The notes beneath the pieces are model-generated. The model did not search any database, had not been told where the DNA came from, and saw only the letters and a list, made by a program, of their open reading frames with translations. A stretch of 64,000 bases of DNA, taken from assembly GCA_900175165.2 (NCBI GenBank), contig FWWN02000189.1, positions 1 to 64,000 of the forward strand. The letters run 5' to 3'. This stretch comes from Rhizomucor pusillus (Eukaryota > Mucoromycota > Mucoromycetes > Mucorales > Lichtheimiaceae). Below are positions 1-11,518 of the stretch, in pieces (the stretch's first letter is position 1; the number at the start of each line of letters is the position of its first letter). The translations under genes were made by a program, and so were the position numbers.

Positions 1-181
1 TGCTTTTTACATATGTGTGTACAATTTTTAAGTATATCCACTTCAGTTTTTTACCCAACCATCTGGCATCCAAAAAAACAAATGCAGATCAGGGCGAACG
101 GCGTTTTTGCGGGGAAAATTTTCAACCGCGCTTGTCAGCGAAACAAGATGGACATGTCCAATAATATTCCACAGTTCATTT

Positions 182-268
182 TGAGTCACGACAGCAGAAA
201 GGAGATATATACTTTTTAAGTTTCTGTTTCAGCTACTTCTTCTCTCTCTCTCTCTCTCTCTTTCTCTT
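182..268 (+). promoter_or_regulatory. LEU1 promoter: Gcn4/AP-1 type site, TATA and CT tract
   Basis: TGAGTCA at 182-188 is a perfect match to the Gcn4/CPC1 (bZIP) consensus used in fungal general amino-acid control. A TATATA-like stretch follows at about 205-211, then a nearly pure CT tract at 236-266, and the LEU1 ATG lies at 291. Site, TATA, CT tract and ATG come in the order expected for a fungal amino-acid biosynthesis promoter. That Gcn4 binds here is inference. Confidence 0.6.
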
Positions 269-290
269 AAACCCCCTCCTCTTTCACTTA

Positions 291-2558
291 ATGGGACGCA
301 CGCTATACGACAAAGTTTGGGACGACCACGTCGTTGACCAACAAGAAGACGGAACCTGCTTGATCTATATCGACAGGCATCTCGTGCACGAAGTCACTAG
401 TCCGCAGGCCTTTGAAGGTCTTCGCAACGCTGGTCGCAAGGTCCGTCGTCCGGACTGTACCTTGGCAACCGTCGACCACAATATTCCCACCACCCCACGC
501 AAAAATTTCAAGAATGTGTCGACGTTTATCCAAGAAGCCGACTCTCGTACGCAGTGCGAGACGCTGGAACACAACGTCAAGGAGTTTGGCCTGACATACT
601 TTGGCATGGACGACAGCCGTCAAGGTATCGTGCACGTCATTGGTCCTGAGCAAGGTTTCACACTTCCCGGCTGCACTGTTAACTGCGGTGATTCGCACAC
701 TTCTACCCATGGTGCGTTTGGCGCTCTCGCATTCGGTATCGGTACCTCTGAAGTAGAGCATGTTTTGGCAACACAGACCCTCTTGCAAAAGAAGAGCAAG
801 AACATGCGTGTCAAGGTCGATGGCAAGTTGGCTCCCGGTGTGACCAGCAAGGATATCGTTCTGCACATCATCGGTGTTATCGGCACGGCTGGCGGCACGG
901 GCTGCGTTATTGAGTTTTGTGGATCAGCGTTCGAGCAAATGTCAATGGAAGCTAGAATGTCCGTCTGCAACATGTCTATCGAAGCGGGTGCGCGTGCAGG
1001 CATGATTGCCCCTGATGAGACTACATTCGAGTATATCCGTGGCCGACCTCTTGCACCAACCGGCGCCGAGTGGGACAAAGCTGTCGAGTACTGGCGATCT
1101 CTGCGCTCAGATCCCGACGCAAAGTACGACGTGGATGTATTTATCGACGCTGCTGACATTGCACCTACCTTGACCTGGGGTACCAGTCCTCAGGATGTTG
1201 TTGCCATCACCGGCACTACCCCTGATCCCTCTACTGTCTCTGATCCTATCCGTCGTCAGGCTATGGAGCGTGCTTTGGATTACATCGGCTTGAAGCCCAA
1301 TACCCCTATGCAGGAAGTCAAGATTGACAAGGTGTTCATTGGAAGCTGCACTAACTCTCGCATTGAAGACTTGCGCGCAGCAGCAGCTATCGCCAAGGGC
1401 CGCCACGTTGCTGACTGGGTGTATGCTATGGTTGTCCCTGGATCTGGCCTTGTCAAGAAGCAAGCTGAGCAGGAAGGATTGGACAGAATTTTCAAGGAAG
1501 CTGGATTCGACTGGCGCGAGGCAGGCTGTTCAATGTGTCTTGGTATGAACCCTGATCAACTGAAGCCTGGTGAGCGCTGTGCCAGTACAAGCAACCGTAA
1601 CTTTGAGGGTCGACAAGGCGCTGGAGGTCGTACTCACTTGATGAGCCCTGCCATGGCTGCTGCAGCAGCTGTCACTGGCTACTTCACCGATGTTCGCAAA
1701 CTGACCCCCGCGCAGCAGGACCGTCCTGCTTCTCCCACACCCAAGAAGATCGAGACCGAGCTGGAACCTCCAGTGGAAGACCACGCCAAGGCTGCCGACC
1801 AAGCTGACATTGTTACCGATGCTCCTGCCACCGGTGCCAGCCCACCGAGCCCAGCACCCTCAGACGCGGCTGGTATGCCCAAGTTTACGACTTTGCGCGG
1901 CTATGCAGCCCCGCTCGACATTGCCAACGTTGATACGGATATGATTATTCCCAAGCAGTTCTTGAAGACCATCAAGCGCACCGGTCTCGGCACTGCTCTC
2001 TTCTACAATATCCGATTTGATGGTGCCACTGGCGAGGAGAACCCCGACTTTGTGCTGAACCAGGAACCTTACCGCCAATCTCGCATTCTTGTCTGCACCG
2101 GTCCCAACTTTGGATGCGGTAGCTCCCGCGAACACGCGCCCTGGGCATTCAACGACTTTGGCATCCGATCGATCATTGCACCTAGCTTTGCTGATATCTT
2201 TTTCAACAACTGCTTCAAGAACGGTATGCTTCCCATCACGTTGCCCCAAGACAAGGTCGAGATGTTGGCCGAGCACGCCAAGCAAAAGGCCGAACTCGAG
2301 GTCGATCTGGTCAACCAAGTCGTGCGCTACCCTGGAGGCGAAGTACCCTTCGATGTCGAGCCTTTCCGCAAACACTGCCTCGTGAACGGTTTGGACGATA
2401 TTGGTTTGACGATGCAAAAGGCTGATCTCATCGAGGCATTCGAGGCAAAGCGGTCACAGACCTGGCCCTGGTTGGATGGCAAGGATTATGCCGGCAAGGC
2501 TACAAAGTTTACGCCCGTCGCAACAAACACTGCAAAGAAGCAAAAGCTTGATTGGTAA
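291..2558 (+). CDS. LEU1: 3-isopropylmalate dehydratase (alpha-IPM isomerase)
   Basis: A single-exon 755-residue enzyme of leucine biosynthesis that converts 2-isopropylmalate to 3-isopropylmalate. It is the fused fungal form: a LeuC-type catalytic part (about residues 1-470), a Pro/Ala/Glu-rich linker (about 485-545) and a LeuD-type swivel domain (about 546-755). The three [4Fe-4S] ligands are visible as Cys353 (in GSCTNSR) and Cys413/Cys416 (in GCSMC). The swivel domain has the [12 protein letters not shown] loop. Length matches fungal LEU1. The ATG at 291 is chosen because the N-terminus ([15 protein letters not shown]) aligns with the family start and lies just after a promoter CT tract. 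The gene is convergent with the C2-domain gene, whose stop is 229 bp downstream. A Gcn4-type site upstream suggests amino-acid-starvation control. Confidence 0.97.
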   Translation: MGRTLYDKVWDDHVVDQQEDGTCLIYIDRHLVHEVTSPQAFEGLRNAGRKVRRPDCTLATVDHNIPTTPRKNFKNVSTFIQEADSRTQCETLEHNVKEFGLTYFGMDDSRQGIVHVIGPEQGFTLPGCTVNCGDSHTSTHGAFGALAFGIGTSEVEHVLATQTLLQKKSKNMRVKVDGKLAPGVTSKDIVLHIIGVIGTAGGTGCVIEFCGSAFEQMSMEARMSVCNMSIEAGARAGMIAPDETTFEYIRGRPLAPTGAEWDKAVEYWRSLRSDPDAKYDVDVFIDAADIAPTLTWGTSPQDVVAITGTTPDPSTVSDPIRRQAMERALDYIGLKPNTPMQEVKIDKVFIGSCTNSRIEDLRAAAAIAKGRHVADWVYAMVVPGSGLVKKQAEQEGLDRIFKEAGFDWREAGCSMCLGMNPDQLKPGERCASTSNRNFEGRQGAGGRTHLMSPAMAAAAAVTGYFTDVRKLTPAQQDRPASPTPKKIETELEPPVEDHAKAADQADIVTDAPATGASPPSPAPSDAAGMPKFTTLRGYAAPLDIANVDTDMIIPKQFLKTIKRTGLGTALFYNIRFDGATGEENPDFVLNQEPYRQSRILVCTGPNFGCGSSREHAPWAFNDFGIRSIIAPSFADIFFNNCFKNGMLPITLPQDKVEMLAEHAKQKAELEVDLVNQVVRYPGGEVPFDVEPFRKHCLVNGLDDIGLTMQKADLIEAFEAKRSQTWPWLDGKDYAGKATKFTPVATNTAKKQKLDW

Positions 2559-2786
2559 AATACAACTAATTCCCATGTAATTTTTTTTCCTTTTAAACAA
2601 AACAACAAAATATACACAAGTTTTATTGTTTTCTTGTAAAATCAGACATTGTAATTTTCAAAGGTATAAAAATTTTGCGAATGGTGTGTGTGTTTTTGAG
2701 TGTATATGTAGTGAAAAGCTATGACACAAGTAAAGGTAAAGAGAAAGAAAGAAAGAAAGGGCTTGCGGGTTGGTTTGTTTGTTAAT

Positions 2787-3812
2787 TTACTCAGTGCGCC
2801 AGAGGGAGTGAGCAGCATCGGGAGTCCAGGTAGGGTTGGAGGTGTGACCTTGGAGGCAGACGTAGGTGCGGCCGTGGTAAGAGACGCGGTCGCCAGCGGC
2901 GTAGGTGCCTACGGGATCCCAGTCAGAAGCATCGCTATCGTCTTCGCAGCGGCGGCGGCGTTCGCAGCAGCCATCATCTTCTTCGCCACGGTTCTCGCGT
3001 TCTTGCTCTTCACGGTTCTCGCTTTCTTCTTGCTGGCGTCTTTGCTCTTCAAGCTCGGCCTTTTGGCGCTCGAGTTCCTCCTTCTCGCGCTCAAAGTTTT
3101 CGCGCTCGGCTTCTTCTTCTTGTTCCTTCTTTTCGTGGTCCTTGTAAACCTTGTGGGCGAGGAAACCGGCGCCTACAGCCAAGGCGCCGCCGAGGATGGC
3201 AGTTCCGACATCGCCGGCAACGCCCTTGATGCGCTGGCTCTTCATGCGCTTGAGGTGGGCTTCATCGACAAAGGTCTGGCAGGGGACAGGTTCGCTGGAG
3301 ATTTCACCGGGAGGGCTGTTGAAACCGCGGGCAATCAAGACCATGTTGAGGATACCAGCTTCCTCACCCTTGACAGTGAAGAGCTTGAAGAGACCGTTGA
3401 CACCACCGCCGGGAGCGTGGACGATTTGGTTGACAGGGATGGCAGCGAAGCCGATGATTTCATCGACGCCGGATTCTTCATCCATAACTTCAACGTAGAG
3501 GTTGGGCTGGCCGACCAAGGGGATCTCGAAGGACTGGTTCCACTGGGGGTTCTTGCCAGCGCCCTTCTGGGTGAAAGTCTTGGTCAAGGTCTTGCTAAAG
3601 TGCTTCTCGGCAGGGTTTTCCAAAGAGAATTGGACGTAGGGGTCCTGGGCACCCATCAGTTCAACGCTCTTGAGCTCCTGGGCATGGTTGACAGTGATAG
3701 AGAGGGAGCCGGCTTGCTGACCTTCAACAGAGGAGGTCTGGATGCTAGTGTACGAGTAGGAGGTCTCGGTTTCGGTGGAGAAAGAAGTCTCGGAAGTGGT
3801 GTGCGTGAACAT
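2787..3812 (-). CDS. C2 domain - glycine zipper - coiled coil - chitin-binding (CBM5/12-like) protein
   Basis: A 341-residue single-exon protein of unrecognised specific function with four parts. A C2 domain (about residues 35-165) carries the DPYVQFSL core strand. A Gly/Ala-rich hydrophobic segment (about 198-224; AILGGALAVGAGFLAHK) looks like a glycine zipper or membrane-inserting helix. A highly charged Glu/Lys/Arg coiled coil follows (about 226-285), then a Cys/Arg patch. The C-terminus (about 300-341) is an aromatic module with GTYAAGDRVSYHGRTYVC and a final HSLW, which is the pattern of ChiC/CBM5/12 chitin-binding domains. There is no signal peptide. The frame opens further upstream (to 3980), but the Met at 3812 is preferred because a TATA box (3871-3880) sits about 60 bp upstream of it. 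Calcium ligands were not verified. The combination implies a membrane or cell-wall interface role; this is inference. Confidence 0.8.
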   Translation of the reverse strand: MFTHTTSETSFSTETETSYSYTSIQTSSVEGQQAGSLSITVNHAQELKSVELMGAQDPYVQFSLENPAEKHFSKTLTKTFTQKGAGKNPQWNQSFEIPLVGQPNLYVEVMDEESGVDEIIGFAAIPVNQIVHAPGGGVNGLFKLFTVKGEEAGILNMVLIARGFNSPPGEISSEPVPCQTFVDEAHLKRMKSQRIKGVAGDVGTAILGGALAVGAGFLAHKVYKDHEKKEQEEEAERENFEREKEELERQKAELEEQRRQQEESENREEQERENRGEEDDGCCERRRRCEDDSDASDWDPVGTYAAGDRVSYHGRTYVCLQGHTSNPTWTPDAAHSLWRTE

Positions 3813-3870
3813 TATGGAAGTTTGTGTGGAAGACAAGTAGTGTTGGAAATTGGCGCGTTTTGACACGCCC

Positions 3871-3880
3871 TTTATATAGA
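3871..3880 (-). promoter_or_regulatory. TATA box of the C2-domain gene
   Basis: Read on the minus strand this is TCTATATAAA, 59-68 bp upstream of the ATG at 3812. It decides between the internal Met and the more upstream in-frame Met at 3980, which would lie 5' of the TATA box. Confidence 0.6.
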
Positions 3881-6294
3881 CGCTGCCGGCTGATGTTGAT
3901 GCAACAGCAGTATCACTTGCATATGAGTCGGCGTCAATTCTCGATTTGGATGAATGCCCGCATTTTGGCTCGTACGACACAACACGCTAACTTGATACGT
4001 CACTCATTACTTCTTCCCCTCATCCTTGTCCAGTCTCGACCTAGTAGTCGTCGCGTCTGCTGCTGGTAACCGGAAAACAACATGACGCGCCCTGCTCTCT
4101 TGTATTGATTCAGTGTTGGTCTCGGTGGTAAAAGTGTAAGGTTCTCGCCCACCACCGTCCCAGAAATGAGGGAATCAGCACCATGCCCCATATATGCAGT
4201 TTAAACTTCGTGTTCCTTTTCCCGATGTTCGAGGTATTGCTATTTTTGTGTTGCTCGTGTGTAGCAGGTTGGCGGGGGTAAAAAGGCAGGACGATGCAGG
4301 TATTCTGCAGCAACAAATGAGAAACGGCGGCGGGATGCACGGATTCGTGGCGCCGACTGCTTGCGGCATCAACGATGCTTCCCAAAACGAGTCCAGCGTC
4401 CGTTCCTTGTGCCACATTTTGCAGCCTTTTATGGCGCAATGTCGCTCATCACCTAATATGTACCTAATAAAGCTGGACGGAGCGCCGCCTGATCTTCTTG
4501 TTGCCAGTGAGATGATGATGGTGACCGGCGGCGCGCTCTCACCCTGCCATTTACCACCTATCGCCAAGAACAAGAAGCTGCCGCGTTCCAGAATCTCGTT
4601 CGCACCCGTTTTGTGCACGGCCTGGTACATTTTATCACACGGACAATTTGTTTTAGAAGCTGCATGCACAACCTAATATTACGCGTATCAAAGCAGTAAA
4701 GTAGTTTTATTTGATACGCAAAACATCGACGCGCTGTTGATGGCGCGTGAGAACGTCGAACTTTTATGTATGTATTATCCTCAATTGAACGCATTTATGC
4801 TTCAACTCTATGCTGTTTTGGCTCTGTTGTGGCGCATTTAGGTAAATGTGCATAGAGAAGAAGACTGCACTTTGCAACGATGGGTATGGATTTGAAACCG
4901 TATGTAAATGCGGAACGAGTGCACGCAAACTTTCATGCTTTCACTTCTTCGGATTAGCGCTTCCGAGATTGTTGCTGCTTTCAAATATCAGACGGAGAGG
5001 ATAAAGGCTGCCAAGTGACAGGAACGGCATCTAATCTGATGGCCGCGTCTCATCCCCGGGTCCTGCTGTCAAGTACCGTTCGAGGCCATCATTCTAACTT
5101 GAGAAAGACGCGTTCAAGTACAAGTTAATCTTGTGTTTTGAGTTGGTGAAGACCGCAACCTGTCCAAACCGATAATGCTAACGCAATGCAGCACCGACAG
5201 CTCAGACATGTATCTGAAGTCGAATAAATCGATGTGTAGTCTCAATCTTCTAGACTATCCCTGCAAACGTTTCGGAATTAAGATGTGATCAACCACTTGA
5301 CTAGAGTACGCTCTTTCCAGAAAGTAATTTCGTCCCCCAGTGAAAATTGATGTCTCATTCTCGCTAAGCTTCCTGAAGGCCATAATGGACAAGATGGATA
5401 AGCATCCACACATGAAAGGCCATTATCCGGTAATGGATAATGCCCCTATCCACAAAATCTGAGGATATTCAAAAGTACATTAAGTCTCGGAAATATCGCT
5501 ATGCTTATCTTCCATCGTATTCACCTGAGCTCGACCCCATCGAGCAATTCTAGTCAGTCGTTAAAGGCAAAGTTAAACGGAACAGGCTTTTGGAAAAAGA
5601 GACACTAATGACCAGTATTACTGAAGCATCTAATGGCTTAACGTTGAGCGATTTTGAAGGTTTTGTCTCTCATTCCCATAGGTGCTTAGACAAGTGTCGT
5701 AACGGAGAGCAAATCTGATATGCTTCTCACCACAAAGTTTACAGTGTTGGATGCACAATTGGTCCAGGGTCAACGAAAATGGGACAGGCATCTGAATTTA
5801 GGTCGATGCATGAATGTGAGCCACACTCCCTCCCAAAATGAGTCAGCTCAATGAACTTGGACCGACCATAGTAGTATTCTGAGACTGCATCTGATTATTT
5901 GCAGGAATTAACTTTACTGCTACATACCTTAAAGATTTTGAAGAAACTAGAGAATGCATCCTAATCAGAAATTCATAACATAACTTCATTATCCTTCTTT
6001 CTTTGCAAATCTCTTTCCAGACGTCAATGCAACGAGATAGATTAAAGTCAATGTAATTTATCTTTTCGAATACTACAAACGACGTTAATATAAAGACATC
6101 TCCTTATCTCGATACGTTAGTGCAAGTTATAGTCAAGGAACTGGCACTATTGTATCCAGTGGTTGGGTTTGAGTGCATCTTCAGTGACCTGGACATTGAA
6201 GTATCGGTGGAACTCGCTTCGGATACACACAAGATTTTTGTGGAGCTTACTGGGCTTTGCGCATTCCCCGCTCCCTCCTCTCAAGTTGGAAACC
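3881..6294. other. Intergenic stretch with a transposase relic
   Basis: No intact gene was recognised in about 2.4 kb between the C2 gene and MTF1. At 4175-4676 both strands are open for about 160 codons, but neither translation resembles a known family and no promoter or intron pattern supports one. The only interpretable coding remnant is the transposase fragment at 5376-5718, listed separately. Confidence 0.6.
5376..5718 (+). pseudogene. Tc1/mariner (DDE) transposase C-terminal fragment, decayed
   Basis: Conceptual translation shows the end of a Tc1/IS630-type transposase. The segment around VMDNAPIH (5436-5459) matches the second catalytic Asp region. YLPSYSPELDPIEQF (5506-5550) matches the highly conserved stretch that carries the last catalytic acid. 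Two breaks are visible: an extra T at about 5460 shifts the frame by one, and a TAG at 5551-5553 replaces the Trp normally found after IEQF. The frame then continues to a TGA at 5716-5718. The N-terminal half and terminal inverted repeats were not found, so the copy is dead and truncated. Confidence 0.8.
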
Positions 6295-7736
6295 ATGGCG
6301 AATCGATTAAAGATCTCCATTCCAAAACTGTCCGAATGGTCCAAAGCATTCAAAATCTCGGCTAACCAACCGGCCAGAGCAACGCTTGCGAACCTCAACG
6401 TAGCAGGTATTGTTCGATCGTGCAAAACACGGATCCTTCTTGTAGGCTAACTTCTGTTCCAGAGAGTGCGCTGTCAAAGCTCACGCTGCCCAACAAGAAA
6501 GAAAACATGACGGCCGTGGAACTATATCCAGGTAAATATATATTTAGCGAAGATATATTCTTCTTTTTCTTTTTAGCTCACGTTCCAAATCAGGCCTTGG
6601 AGTATGGACAGCTGCGCTGGTCAATTCCGGCTTCAAAAACGTGATTGCGCTTGAAAACACACCGAAATATACCAAGCATATGAGTGTAAGCAAATATCAT
6701 CCAGCCAAAAGCATTTTAATCTCATAATGACTCGTAGGCCGTGGCTGAATCATCGGTAGGAATAGTCAACCTGTTAAAGAAGGATGGATACGACTGGGAG
6801 ACGTACGTCGAGCTCAGGAAGCCAGAGTACCTTGGCAACTTGATAAACACAGACTGGTCAAAAGGTTGGTGGGGAACTTACTGGCACAATATCACGGATT
6901 TTGCTTGCTAATTGTTGCTGGTAAAGTGCATGATGAAATTCTCTTTACAGGAACATTGCCAAAATCCGTCAAAGGAGAGCAGCTTTTGGCTCAGTTTGCA
7001 TCGTGTATAAACAACAAGATGGCTATGCATGCAAACGGCCGTATCATGATGGCAATGTGGGTCCCTGATCAGCTGTATCATGTAGGTAGAAACCTTGCAT
7101 GAGGGATGCGAATAATGTCATTGCTAAGTAGATTTGGTTTTCGATAGAAATTCACCGCACCGCCTGGATCTAACGCACGTTGCAAAATGAGTATTGTCAT
7201 TGAAGCGTGTGCCAAAGTGGATCTAATTGCCTCTGCAGAGCCAGAGAGCATGTACCCCAACGTAAGTCACTGAGCTTAGATATTAACTAAATCTTTCCTC
7301 CTTTTCTGAAGGTATTTGTTCTTAGCAACTATATCACTTTATACAAGTTACACCTTTGGAACAGACACGTCTGAAATGTGAGTAATATACAAAGGTTTGA
7401 ATACTTTTACTTGAATTTAACTGGCCACGAATGTAGCCGACTGGGATGTCTTTGAATACGTGTTGAAACACCTTTTTGTTAACCAAAAGAAACCACTTAG
7501 CAAAACCATCAGGTAAGACATGTGTCGTTTTTGTTATTTCTTCTCAGAGACAAGCAGCTGAAATGAATACTAGTCAACTGGGGCCGGGTGCAAACATTCT
7601 TATTCCACGCTTATCCTTTGATCCAAGCGTTCTGGTGGTCGACATGACAGTGGAGCAGATCGATGAGGTTGCTATGAAATTCGATCAGTGGCCCCTACGC
7701 CCGCGCAATTTGTTTGATAGCGAAATGGTCCTTTAA
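6295..7736 (+). CDS. Mitochondrial transcription factor B / rRNA adenine dimethylase-like (MTF1)
   Basis: Nine exons (6295-6406, 6463-6531, 6594-6685, 6738-6864, 6927-7081, 7148-7261, 7326-7377, 7437-7512, 7550-7736) join in frame into a 327-residue protein. It has the Rossmann-type SAM fold signature TAVELYPGLGVW at the exon 2/3 junction, followed by GFKNVIALENTPKY, and ends with the family C-terminus (QLGPGANILIPR, then QWPLRPRNLF). This matches fungal mtTFB/MTF1, the factor that melts mitochondrial promoters with the mitochondrial RNA polymerase; the family derives from KsgA/Dim1 methyltransferases. Whether this copy retains 12S rRNA methyltransferase activity cannot be told. Exon 3 and exon 9 use the second of two nearby AG acceptors; the first would break the frame. 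The gene is convergent with the complex I subunit gene. Confidence 0.85.
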
Positions 7737-7989
7737 AACTCGCTCGATACATGGATAGATAGACAGATACACAGCATAACACATAGATTGATTACATCCA
7801 CCTCCTCACAACAATAACTGTAACATTAAAGCCTTCCATCATTGCATGCTACCAAAGAAACCGCATCGGGTTCGATAAAACGATCATCCCAATTCAATGC
7901 ATGAAGAAAATCCAACAAGAGATATTTTTTACAATGGTCAAATGGTGACAGCTGTATTCGCAAGAAACAAGTGTATCGTATATGATCGT

Positions 7990-8311
7990 CTAGTTGTCGG
8001 CTTCCTTTGCAGTTTCCTTTCGGTAGTACATATCCTGCTTGGTCTGAGGAGCAGCAAAGTTCCAGCGAGTCTGCAAGTTTATTTTTTTTCTGTCAGTTGC
8101 CCAATGCTAGCATTGAATGCGTCAAGTCAAGCAAAAGGTATTTATTTACCTGGGTCTGGGCAGCCAAGTAGGTCAAACCAATGGGGACAGCAACCAACCA
8201 AAGGAAGGAGCGGCCGGCGGTAGTCTTGTTCCAGCGGAAGTACAAGTGAGTGTTTTCACGCAAATGTGCCCATCGTTCAATGGCGGGGTCGAGCTTAATG
8301 TCGTGTCCCAT
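7990..8311 (-). CDS. NADH:ubiquinone oxidoreductase accessory subunit, NDUFB4/B15-like
   Basis: Two exons (8311-8150 and 8070-7990, minus strand) give an 80-residue protein. The N-terminus has DPAIERWAHLRENTHLYFRW, followed by one hydrophobic helix (SFLWLVAVPIGLTYLA), then a short charged tail ending in KETAKEADN. The pattern (D/N-P-A-x-x-R-W-A, then a proline-broken basic stretch, then a single membrane segment) matches the B15/NDUFB4 subunit of mitochondrial complex I, an inner-membrane accessory subunit. The intron (8149-8071) has GT-AG ends. It is head-to-head with XPC, with 177 bp between the two ATGs. The identification rests on short-range similarity, so another small complex I subunit is possible. 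Confidence 0.65.
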
Positions 8312-8449
8312 GGTTTACTGACAAGGATAGGGTAACTGCTGTCCGCAACACCCACCGTGACGCACATCCTCCTTCAAAAACAATGCGGGATTTGAAATCT
8401 GCTTACTCTGATCGGTCCCGCAACAATGCTGCTGCGAACGCTGCGTCTC

Positions 8450-8488
8450 TCTTCTTCTCTCTCTTTCTTTCTTTCTTTCTCTCTCTTT
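8450..8488 (+). promoter_or_regulatory. Pyrimidine tract upstream of XPC
   Basis: A 39-bp C/T run ends directly at the ATG at 8489. A frame is open upstream from 8426, but it would translate this tract as Ser/Phe/Leu repeats. That is why the ATG at 8489 (MAQQKRARR) is taken as the start. Confidence 0.5.
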
Positions 8489-11400
8489 ATGGCGCAACAA
8501 AAAAGAGCAAGACGACAGCTTGAAAACGATGACGATAATGACTTTGCAGAGCCTCCTACGACACGGAGAAGAACCCGCTCGCAAACGACTAGAACGACTC
8601 GACCAGAACCCTCAACATCGCGGAGACAAACTCGGAAGCAAACGGCTCTGCAAACAAAGACGGATGATATAAATGCTGCAAAATCTCAAAGTGAAGAAGA
8701 AGACGAGCAAAACAAACAATCGCGTCAAAAAAGGGCTAGGACTGGAAAAGGCAAAGCGAAAACGAAAGCGTCAAATACCCCAGCAAAGAAGATTGCTAGC
8801 GAAACAAGTGATAATGCAATCGGCGAACAAGAACCGCATACAGTACAAGATTCGAGCAGCGATCAGCCCGGACATGCAATGGATGTTGCTACAGAAAGTA
8901 TTCAACAAGAGCAGGAGCAACTAGACGATGGAAGCGACGTGGATGAAGATATCGACTGGGAAGCTGTGGATGTACCGGATCATGATATGCACGAAGCTGA
9001 TCAACTAGAAGAGGAAGAATCGAAACCTAGTTATCAAGACGTGGAAGTCGTCTTTGAAGCACCTCGCGCAGTCCTAAAGTAAGCGACGAATTGATGCATT
9101 GAGCGGCGATGATGCTTAATGTCTAGCAGGAAGTCCAAGTGGGAAATGGCATATGAGCGCAGGTTACGAGAAATGCTACATAATGGCCACGTCGTGTTGT
9201 TAATTGCACACTATATGGTTCGAAATGCTTGGTGCTCGAGACGGGATGTCCAGGTATGCTAGAAATTGTTTTAAAAATCCTTTGTACGATGTAATATGTT
9301 GAAGTATAATTTAAAAAAAGGCAGTTTGCTTGTCTGTAGTTCCCGATGATATCCAGAGCCAAGTTCAAGACAAAGACTTGTCTGATCTTGCCTTTAGCAA
9401 ATGTGTAAAGCAGTTACTGACATGGTGGCGCGATTATTTTAAGCTTACTGGAACCGGTTTACTGACTCGAGCTTACGACGAGTATCAGTTTTTGGATACC
9501 TTTGATTGGTCAAGCGGCAACCAGGTAAGCATACGTAACAGGGCATGCATTATTTGATGAATTAACAGGATTTACGTGATGGCAGCCTATACAAGAATCG
9601 CTAAAAGCAAGAGATTTGCTGGACGGGGAGAATATTGCTTCCATTACTGATTTTGCGGAAAAATCGGCGAGCAAGACTGGTATGCGTGACACATCTGCAG
9701 AACTCTTTGTGGCTATACTGCGAGCTTTGGGTTTTGAGACGCGTTTGGTCGCTTCACTTCAACCTATACCTTACCGTATTCCTGCTAAAAGGCCGGAGTC
9801 TGATAAAAGCAGTGCAGCATCTAAAGGTAATGAATAACTTCCATTCTTGAAAGGAAATGGCTACTGATTTTTACAAACTTTCCAAGAGGAAGCGGATCAA
9901 AAGGCAGACGAAGAGGCGGAAGGAGGAGAAAAGAAAGAAACTACAAAAAAGAAACTCAAGTTTCCTATGCGGACGCCTCGGCCGCGTCTGAATGAAGAAG
10001 ATAGCGGCAACAAACTCGACGCTGAATTGAAGGGTAAAATGGCAAAGCCGCCAACAGTTTGGGCCGAAATATTCAATCCTCATACGCAAAAGTGGATCAC
10101 CGTTGACCCTATCAGGACACTTTACGGCAACAGCAGAGCTATGGAACCGGGCGCAAACGATCGACGAAACAACATGGCATATGTGCTCGCATTCTCCGAT
10201 GATCTTGATGGCTGCATCGATGTGACGCAAAGATACACGCCAAATATGTCAAAAGCGACGAGGCTTCGAGAGCGAGAACTTACCAAACGTGAAAAGGAAG
10301 GTGGCATGAAGCTGTGGTGGGAGACATTTTATCCAAAAATTAAGAGAAAAAACTGGACCACTCGTGAGGAGAAAGAGCAAGAAGAATTGCAGCATCAGCA
10401 GGCTCGAGAGCCTATGCCAACTTCAATTGCCGCGTTCAACAACCATCCATTGTATGCACTGGAGCGACATTTGAAGAAATTTGAGATAATCCATCCTCGA
10501 GAGCCGGTGCTGGGTCGAATCAAGGGTGAGCCTATTTACCCGCGGTCTTGTGTCAAGACAGTGCACACCGTCGAAACTTGGATGAGGTTTGGTCGAGTTA
10601 TCCGAGACGGAGAGCAACCAGTCAAGCACGTGAATGCAAGAGCTGTTACTGCAGAGAAAAAGCGAATTCAAGAGTTAGCAAAGCAAAGCGGTGAAGTTCT
10701 TCAAGTCGGTTGCTACGGAGAGTGGCAAACGGAACCGTACAAACCTCCACCTGTAGTTGATGTACGTCTTTCAAAATTTGTGAATTACTGTAGCCTTCTT
10801 GATAAGCTAACGGCACATATATCAGGGGATTGTGCCTCGGAACGCATATGGAAACGTGAATCTGTTTACGCCTGAAATGCTACCTGAAGGTGCAGCGCAT
10901 ATCCCAAGTAAGAAAAGAGACGCTTTTCCATACCAAAGCGGAAACCTAATTGCAAATATTCTAGTCAATGGAGTCGCCAAAATTGCCAAAAAGCTGGGTA
11001 TCGACTACGCTGAAGCTATAGTCGATTTTGAATTTGTCAAAAAGCGGTCGATACCTGTCATGAACGGCATTGTTGTGGCAGCTGAAAATGAAGATATAAT
11101 TTTGGAGGTGATGAGAAAATGCAAAGAAGGTGGTTCCGAATCGATGTATACTAAATCGAATGTATAGGCGTGGGCTGAGCATGAGCAGAAAGAGGCCAAC
11201 AAGGCTATACAAAGACAAGAAAAGGAGGTTTTTGCCAGGTGGAGGAAGATTATTCTAGGCGTATTGATCAAGGCACGTTTGGATCAAGATTACGCCAAGG
11301 AAAAAGAAAAGGAACAGCAAGAACATATGTCACAGGGTGCATCCTCAAGTACAGATATATCTTCCATTGAAAAAGCAAATGAAAGCAAATGGGAGGAATT

Positions 11401-11518
11401 CTTGAAAAACCGGCATGGCAAAGACTCAGACGACGACAAGATTGCGGGCGGTGGGTTTGTCAGGGATGAACCAGGTGGCGGTGGTTTCTTTGAAGAAGAA
11501 AAGGATGGTTGGAGTTGA
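8489..11518 (+). CDS. DNA damage recognition protein Rad4/XPC
   Basis: Eight exons (8489-9078, 9130-9253, 9321-9524, 9586-9826, 9887-10761, 10826-10917, 10975-11107, 11168-11518) give 869 residues in one open frame. The N-terminal 200 residues are basic then acidic and low complexity. A Rad4 transglutaminase-like fold follows (from HNGHVVLLIAHYMVRNAW through FVAILRALGFETRLVASLQP and WAEIFNPHTQKWITVDP). Beta-hairpin domains BHD1 (HPLYALERHLKKFEIIHP), BHD2 and BHD3 (NLFTPEMLPEGAAHIP) come next, then a charged coiled-coil tail. This is the lesion sensor of global-genome nucleotide excision repair, working with Rad23 and centrin homologues in the nucleus. The exon 3 acceptor is an A-rich AAAAAAAG and the first exon's end is phase 2. 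It shares a short promoter with the complex I subunit gene. Confidence 0.93.

Noticed and set aside
2721..3863. 380-codon plus-strand open frame covering the C2-domain gene
   Set aside because: It is the antisense shadow of the C2 gene: the minus strand shows clear domains, while the plus translation is low-complexity Leu/Phe/Gly with no family similarity.
4175..4676. 160-codon open frames on both strands
   Set aside because: Neither translation resembles a known protein, the two strands are equally open, and no promoter or intron pattern favours either.
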